64,000 bases of DNA from Perca fluviatilis (taxonomy: Eukaryota > Chordata > Actinopteri > Perciformes > Percidae): NCBI RefSeq assembly GCF_010015445.1, contig NC_053127.1, forward strand, positions 9,536,276 through 9,600,275, in the 5' to 3' direction. A program made the position numbers and the translations under genes. Every line of letters begins with the position of its first letter. The first letter of the stretch is position 1. Under the pieces are notes generated by a model. That model made no database searches and was not told the origin of the DNA. It worked only from the letters and a program-made list of their open reading frames with translations. Positions 57,263-64,000 of the stretch are shown one piece after another.

Positions 57263-58258
57263 CACTCGTAAAACCGAAACACACAGCTTGTATCAAATTA
57301 TCTCAGGGCATGTTTTACAGCTAATCTTAGTCTTATTAGCATAATCTCACACATTAGTGGGATAAGAAGAGAGACTAATTGAGAAATATAGTGATAAAGA
57401 AGATCAGAAAGACATGAGAAAGTTTATTTCCTCCTCCTGATGACAACAATTCCAAGTACAGATGCATCAATATCACTGGAAAAGTGATTTTTTTTTTTCC
57501 CCATACTTTAATTTAAAAAGTAAATCTTTAATATATTCTACATTCATTACATAAAAAGTAAAATATTTCAAGCCTTTTATTGTTTTAATTTTGATGATAA
57601 GGGCTTACAGCTCATGTAAATCAAAACTCCAGTACATATGTATTAGAATTTTAGAACAAATCATTTTTTTTTATACGACCTGACAAAATCTCTAATCAGC
57701 TAATCAACTCAAAAATAAAAAAAATAATTTAATCTGTCATTCTTGTTCTGGTGGTGCAGCACTATGACCTTTTCCTATTTGACTATTAGTTGTATGTTTT
57801 GACTCTGATTGATTTGTGCTTATCATTTCTTGCAGGATTATCAGAAGTGCTGTTGCTCTTCTTCCACTCGACACCATCACTACCCTCCTCACCTGGCCTT
57901 CATCCTCACCTGTATTGCTTTCTTTCTAAGTTTCTATTTTACCTGTTAAGGATAATTTTTGTATACATTGAAATGCGTGACTTAATAAATTGTTCTTGTT
58001 TTAAAACAGATTTGTATTGTTTTATTATATTACATTATTATTACTTTAAAAATACACGATAAACCTTGTTGTGCAGTTAAAGCTTCAATTGTTCTTTTTT
58101 CAATTTCATGGATTCTGATGCAGCAAATTTATCAGCTAAGCACAAATTAAACAGAACTGAACTCTTAAGATTAGTAATGATGTTTACACCAAATTTCAAT
58201 TTGACCTATTTAGGCTAACTTAAAAATAGTCAGATAATGGTTGCCTCTTTTTAGTTGC

Positions 58259-58571
58259 CAGGGGTGTAAATGAGTCATCCTTAACATTTTTGGTGTTTCG
58301 GATTCACTACAGCTGGAGAACAATTAAATACATAATAGGTTGTAGGCTCTACTGGGTGATTTATTTATTTATTTATTTTAACTGAGTAACTATCATCGTT
58401 TTCCCGGATAGTGTATAGAATTTTAGGCGTTCTATTATCTCAAACAGCCTGAAAAATAGTGCATTTAGCTGACGTAATTGGGAAAAAAATCTCCACCGGG
58501 GGAGCATGCCCCCGGACCCCCCTAGGTTAGGGCTAAGCCCCGAATGTTTATATTGTCTGGCTCCGCCCCTG
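58259..58571. repeat. Degenerate DNA-element repeat (CCAGGGGTG / CGCCCCTGG ends)
   Basis: CCAGGGGTGTAAATGAG on the left and GGCTCCGCCCCTGG on the right are partly complementary ends. The GCATGCCCCCGGACCCCCCT block near 58505 is a hallmark of several fish hAT repeats in my memory. No matching 8-bp flanks were found. Confidence 0.4.
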
Positions 58572-60890
58572 GTCTAGACTCAACAAGGGTTTCATTTCAT
58601 AACTAGGTGAAGTTTGAACTTATGAGCAGCTGCTCCAAGCTGCCAATCTCTAAACAGTGTTCCAGTGAAGTCCAACCTGTCTGGTAAAAGAGAGCTGGGA
58701 ACCTTTGAAAGACCACCTTGTATAATCTTTGAGGATCATTATGAGTAAAAGTCACAACAAACGTATCAAACACAAGCTGAAGGTATTCCACGCAGTGCTT
58801 TCCACCTTCAGTGCTCGATAACAAGGCATGTCTCCGTCGAAGGTGAATTTTTGTAGAAGGTGTGTATTAAATGCAGGAATAGTGATCCTGCTGCTATGTA
58901 TTCCGTTGGTTGTAAACACATTGCAAAGACAGGTGTATATCAGGGAGAACAAAGAAAAAAAGCTTTAGGCTCTTCACAAAAGGGAAATTTGCTTTTATGT
59001 GGGAAGAAAACTTTTTGAGTTATTTCTTGCATTTTGCCGCATGCAGTCACATTTTAAAAAGCAGTATGAATAAGTATTTTCTGAGGGGAACTTGACTCTA
59101 TGTACCCATTTCAAAGGTAATCCATCCATTATACATATTCTGTATATATGAACTGTGAAATCCAATCACACTTGCTGTCACTATCCTTATACCCTTGCAT
59201 GCGTAATCATTAATTACATCAGGTGCATTATAGGTTGCAAACATCTATTCGCCAATCAGTAAGAAATGATAACGAAAACTCTTGATTGTGCTAAGAGATG
59301 TGCAAAGCCAGCAAAGATACTTTTGCACTAACTGCCATGTCTTTCAATAATTGATGCTGATTCCGTGTGTGTGAGAATAAAAGTTAACAACTGCCTGAGA
59401 GCAAGCCGAAGCTTCTCTCTCTTCGAGGTAGGAGCCCGATAATGAAGGAAACAGCAGTGTACTGCGGTGAAAAACACTGCTGTGCTTCTTGAGGAAGGCA
59501 CCTCAATGAGATAATGAACTCTGGATGTGTGTGAATAAGAACTACTCGTCATTTCTTGGGTCTAGCCGTGCTGAACATCTTTAATTCCCTTCCACCATAC
59601 AGTAAATCTGTTAGTGTGCACATTAACATTTCAGCCTCTTTATTTTTTGATATTTTAGAGCATCAGTGAAGAGGGATGGCTACAAACAGCTTGGACTAAT
59701 CCCAATACCCGGGACAACAAAAAATAATTAATTGTGCCTAATTTGCTGGTGTCTAAACAGAGATTGGATTTCGTTTAATGCTAAACAGGCCAGTCCAGGA
59801 AATAAACACATTCCTAATTTAAAATGCTCCCCAAAGTGTTTCTTGCTTTTCTCTCCGCACGAAATATATGCAAATGACAGCATTTAGGTTTCATTCCCTG
59901 CACTGAGAGGAAATGGTGGAAGATCCCCGAGAGGGTTTCAAGTCTTAAGTGAGCCTGCTTCATTCTTTCTTCAAAGACCCATCCTTGAGCTACTGCACCC
60001 TCTGCTTCCGTAGTGAACTTGTTTGGAGGGCAGAGATGTTTGAGCAACTTATGAACTCTGTCACGGATCAGGCTGGATGGTGGCCTGAGCCCCGCATAAG
60101 GCTTTCTGATATTTTTTTTTCTGCCCATGTTCAATCAAATGAGAAGTTTGAGAGTAAAGCTGGGTGGATGCTGAGAGGCTGCTGCTGCTTGTCTGAAAGC
60201 TGGAGGGTAAAAAAAAAAAAAGTCGAGAGCTTATCTTGAAACCTTCTGATCAGTGTGGAGCAACGACAGACGGATGACTGACAGAAATAAAACATGGATA
60301 TCTGACAGGACCCAGTTTATTTGCATCATCTCTTGCATTTTCACAAAGGTATATGTGATGTAATTTGATTGGCACCTTAAATGGACTATTTTCCATGACC
60401 CATTATGATGAAATACCTTACCAAGAACGTTGTGAACGTATGCCACATATGCCACAATAAACCATTAGAATACAAATTGTCAAAGATACTATGTGTCATA
60501 CATTTAGAGGGGTTTTTCCACATTACATTAAGTTCAGTTTACTTAATACTTTTCAGCCAGTGAAAACAGTATGCAGGGGTCAAAGTAATGGAGAAATGGA
60601 GTCTTAGGCCTACATGATATGTGCAAAACTGCAAGGTTAAGAGCCTATACTTTGCATTGTTGTAGTATCAACAGGTATGCATTTAGCATTTACATTACTG
60701 TTAATCAGTCAATACGTGATGATACACATTGTATTACCTTGTTATTGAAGTGACCCATACAATGTGCCAAACATAATGTGCCACATGAAGAGACAGTGCA
60801 GCATATGACAATAGCAACAGCTGAGAAGATTTGGGTCTGTGGTGACCAGGTTCACCTCACTCAAACTTCCTTCTCCCAATCTCTCTCTTT
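58572..60890. other. No recognisable feature
   Basis: Single-copy-looking AT-rich DNA with scattered short open frames on both strands, none with a known motif. The stretches 55256-56470, 61251-61760, 62193-63150 and 63546-64000 are likewise empty apart from a 26-bp direct repeat of AAAGGATTTGAAAGACGGGA-like units at 62792-62838. Confidence 0.4.
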
Positions 60891-60895
60891 ACTAC

Positions 60896-61250
60896 CACAC
60901 ACACACACACACACACACACGCGGCACTGAGTGGGGCTCTCCGATGCTCGGAGGCGAGCCGTGGCTGGTTCATAGCCCTGCCGCTGGAGGAGATGCGACA
61001 GCGAGAACCGGTTCAACGGCTAGGTCAGCGACATGAACTCGTAGCGGCCGGTGGAGCTTCTGAGCACCGGGCTTCCACCGCTGCAAACGGGGTTTTTAGC
61101 TTTGGGGAGAAGGCATTTTATCTGCTAATCCTACCGACGTAGACACTTTGGCGTTATGTAGTTGACCCGCAGTGGTGAATTGCAGTGCTGCGCGGGTTGT
61201 TGCCGTGTTCTGATTGTTCTCAGAGAACCCTTCTCCGAAAATAAATAAAA
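60896..61250. repeat. (CA)12 and adjoining CpG-rich interspersed repeat
   Basis: A CA run (60896-60920) precedes a GC-rich stretch that includes ATCCTACCGACGTAGACACT and GTAGTTGACCCGCAGTGGTG, sequence I remember as repeated in fish. The GC and CpG level resembles a CpG island, but I see no exon or start codon context that would make it a promoter. Confidence 0.4.
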
Positions 61251-61768
61251 AAAACTCATCAATTAGCCACGTTCCTGTTTGAGCACTTCTATTTTCTTAA
61301 AGCAAAAATGAAGAACCACAACTGGTTGGCCTGCTTACTTTATATTCCGGACATATTCAGCATGCTCAGTGACTTGGATGTGGCTTTGTAGATATTCTTT
61401 TCATGTACAGTTGAGGTCACAAATGTGCAGCTAGGTAAGCCTGTAGTTTCCCTTGAAGAGGTGGGCATTGAAACAGTACTTTAACTACAATGTGTTACAA
61501 CAGATTGCCTAAAAGCAAAATGGGGAAATCATCAGAATCTATGTTCACATGACAGGGCATTAAGGCTTTCGCGAAGCTACAGTCTATTCAAAACCCACTT
61601 GAATTTTACCTCTTGTTCGTGAATTGCACCGTGGAACCATAAAATCAGCACCTATGTGTGGCAAGTGTAGTTATTAATAGTAATTTTAACACAAACCATG
61701 ATCTCTCCCTAAATCTAACCTTCTAAGTCTTCTTTGTGCATAAACCCAACCAAACCTTAAAGGTTTAA

Positions 61769-62188
61769 AGGTCCCATGGCATGAAAATGTCACTTTATGG
61801 AGGTTTTTTAACATTAATATGCGTTCCCCCAGCCTGCCTATTGTCCCCCCAGTGGCTAGAAATGGTGATAGGTGTAAACCGAGCCCTGGGTATCCTGCTC
61901 TACCTTTGAGAAAATGAAAGCTCAGATGGGCCGATCTGGAATCTTCTCCTTATGAGGTCATAAGGAGCAAGGTTACCTCCCCTTTCTCTGCTTTGCCTGC
62001 CCAGAGAATTTGGCCCACCCATGAGAGAGAGAGACATCATGGCACATCCAAAGGAAATTGTGGGACTGGCTCTAGTGGCTGTAATTCTGCACCAAGGCTG
62101 AATTTCGGGAAAGAGATATCAGATACAGTATTAGGGGACCACTAAGGTCTATATAAAAGTATCCAAAGAGCACCATGTCATGAGACCT
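61769..62188. mobile_element. TTAA-target MITE (AGGTCCCATG ends), single-unit copy
   Basis: Ends AGGTCCCATGGCATG and (right, reverse complement) AGGTCTCATGACATG, flanked by TTAA (61765-61768, 62189-62192). The 420-bp copy is collinear with 21147-21997 but has only one 46-bp unit. It also lacks about 80 bp between 'gacatcatgg' and 'attgtgggactgg' that the other copy has. Confidence 0.87.
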
Positions 62189-63151
62189 TTAACATACTGC
62201 AGGGGTGTCAGTTCATGAAACTGCTTTATTTCATTTGAACAGTTTTGGAAGACGCTAATAAATGATCTAATCCTGCCAACAGGGGCGTCAGATCAGCAAT
62301 GGCTTCTATATGTTGTTACAGAAGGCAGTTACAAACATATTCTGTCATTGCTAATTTAGAGAACTTGTAGATTTGAACACTTTGGATGATCAAGCATCAT
62401 CAGTAACCCTGACACAAAAAAATGTGTTGTTTGCTTGATTTTAATTACTTGCATAGTGAAATGTTAAGTAAGTAAATAGCCAGCTTTTTGGAATGTAATT
62501 TGATCATTTTGACTTGTATTGATGTCTCACAGTGTGTGGGAGGTATTCTATCCATTTTTCATGAATATTTTCTCTCCCATGCCCCTCAAGCTTTGTGAAG
62601 ATTTGTTTGCTCCTGATGACATTTTGGAGTTACGCTCTTTGAATAGAGAGGGATATGGAAACACTGTAGTCTGTGTGATCCTCTTCAAGCTCTGCAGGTA
62701 CCAACACCAACTGACGGATTGAGGTGCTTCTTTATTTGACAAGAAAATATGGCAATAATCTCACTGTTAGATGAAAAATGTGCCGAAAGGTAAAGGATTT
62801 AAAAGACGGGAAAGGATTTGAAAGACGGGAAAGGATTTGAGGAACTTTTAATCATTAGGAGTGATGACACACAAAGAGCGTTTGGGGGAAGGAGTCAAGG
62901 GTGGCTAACAAAACAGTGTTGAGAGAAAATGAAGTTATGTTCCATGGGGATTAAGCTGACAGATAGGAAGGGTAAAGACTGCCTTCTTTTCCAATCTGTC
63001 TGTGAAATCAGGTTTGATCAGGAATAAGGTAGCAGAAGCCAAGTGCAAAAAACAGGACAGAGTCAAATGCCGGACTGCCACTCAAGATTGGAGAGATTTC
63101 TAGAGCCTGCGGTACAAAATAATACATTTAAGAAAGAAAACCTGGAAACAG

Positions 63152-63545
63152 TTAGTCTGGCTGTCACCAGACCAAGCTCAATCTTTTAAGACTGAACATT
63201 AGTCTGGGGAGTCTGCTCTGTATTTTCTACTGCACAAGAGGCGTGATCAACGGGCATAGTTCAAATGACTCCGTACGCAACTGGATAGTCCTTCAACCAA
63301 TCAGACCAACGATGCGGGTGACGTAGCAGCGACAGCGGCATCAACGGGTCGCTCCGCTTCGGTGGCCGCTATGTTGAATGTAAACAAAAAGATGCTTGGT
63401 CGCTTCTCTATCGTCATCGTGTGAAACCCGCCAATAGCGCGCCAGGTGGATAAACCAGTTGGTGATTGGTCCCCGCAAAATTGTAACGGAAGTGGGATAG
63501 ATAAACGTACAGGTTTCCAGCCTGAGCTGCAGGGCGAAATCAAAT
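63152..63545. repeat. Interspersed repeat (TAGTCTGGCTGTCACCAGAC)
   Basis: Opens TTAGTCTGGCTGTCACCAGACC, itself partly palindromic, and runs through GACTCCGTACGCAACTGGAT, ACCAATCAGACCAACGATGC and AGGTTTCCAGCCTGAGCTGC. From memory it is a common percomorph DNA-element repeat. The right end is decayed and no target duplication was placed. Confidence 0.45.
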
Positions 63546-64000
63546 CGCCGGCAGATCATTGATTAGCTAACCAATAGCTAACCTATGGGAGAACTGGTAA
63601 CGCACAACTATTAAAATGCATTACATATGTCAGAAAAATGCCATTGTGGTTTGCATATTGAAAGATGCAAAAAGGGGGACATGGTAAGGGTGAGGTAGAG
63701 GGAAAATTATAGCATGGTTACAGTAGGCTGGATTCTTATTCAGCTGAGAAGTGGGAATGAACTGGTGAAAAGTGACAGTGGCAGTAATTAGGGGAGTAAG
63801 TCAAGCAAAGGATGTTAAAATAGCTGGACATTAATACTGGATATGGAATAAAGACAGCACAAAGATCAGGGAAGTAGATACAGGTAGACCCATGAGTTTA
63901 ATTACTGAGCCTCATGTCACTGAGGATTTAAATGTTATGGGATAACAAGTTTAGAAATTGTGGTTGTATTTCAGATCATAAGGAGTGTCCAGTCAATATA

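Noticed and set aside
59814..60239. Overlapping open frames on both strands (106 and 96 codons)
   Set aside because: Mutually antisense, no recognised motif and no splice or promoter context.

Overview
The window reads as nuclear DNA of a teleost fish, most likely a spiny-rayed (acanthomorph/percomorph) species. The base composition is AT-leaning, most bases are non-coding, and there is a dense, mutually nested load of short DNA transposons (TTAA-target, hAT, PIF/Harbinger) and tRNA-derived SINEs. Several of these I recognise from memory as common in percomorph genomes. Nothing looks prokaryotic, and there are no operons, ribosome binding sites, rRNA genes, intact tRNA genes or CRISPR arrays.

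One real protein-coding exon is supported: the first coding exon of a neural cell adhesion molecule 1 gene (ncam1, paralogue a or b not resolved) on the minus strand at 9614-9665. It encodes the signal peptide start MLQTRDLIWGLLFIGCA and ends in a phase-1 GTAAGG splice donor. The window therefore divides into the 5' part of ncam1 intron 1 (1-9613), the 5'UTR and GC-box/GA-repeat promoter (about 9666-9960), and about 54 kb of upstream intergenic DNA (9960-64000) with no further exon I can defend.

The intergenic DNA is mainly a record of transposition. TTAA-target elements lie at 16121-17905, 45116-45954, 21147-21997, 61769-62188 and 29812-30196, with a further related half-element ending in TTAA at 33626. 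hAT elements with 8-bp target duplications lie at 13371-13974, 24372-24733 and 52633-53363; the last carries a BED zinc-finger ORF. Elements with 3-bp duplications (PIF/Harbinger-like) lie at 28846-29427, 42238-43351 (transposase C-terminal remnant), 50515-51116 and 51227-52148 (MADF/Myb-like exon with a splice donor). One family has TAGTCT/AGACTA ends and 9-bp target duplications (23025-23474, 26220-26649, 54789-55255, fragment 27541-27714). A group of terminal-inverted-repeat elements carries an internal tRNA-like module (10618-11071, 46642-47059, about 49800-50265). tRNA-derived SINEs lie near 15311, 24805, 44869 and 54148 (minus). Several insertions are nested, so relative ages can be read directly.

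The items most worth a second look are: a RecQ-type helicase Walker A fragment trapped between inverted repeats (1496-1693); a 46-bp minisatellite whose every unit contains a TATA-box-like motif (21556-21969); the tRNA-like modules inside inverted-repeat elements; a Harbinger remnant nested in a larger inverted-repeat element; and a foldback element rich in GAGATCTC palindromes with a 147-bp internal duplication. I found no convincing new multi-gene system. All family names rest on motif reading and memory, not on a database search.
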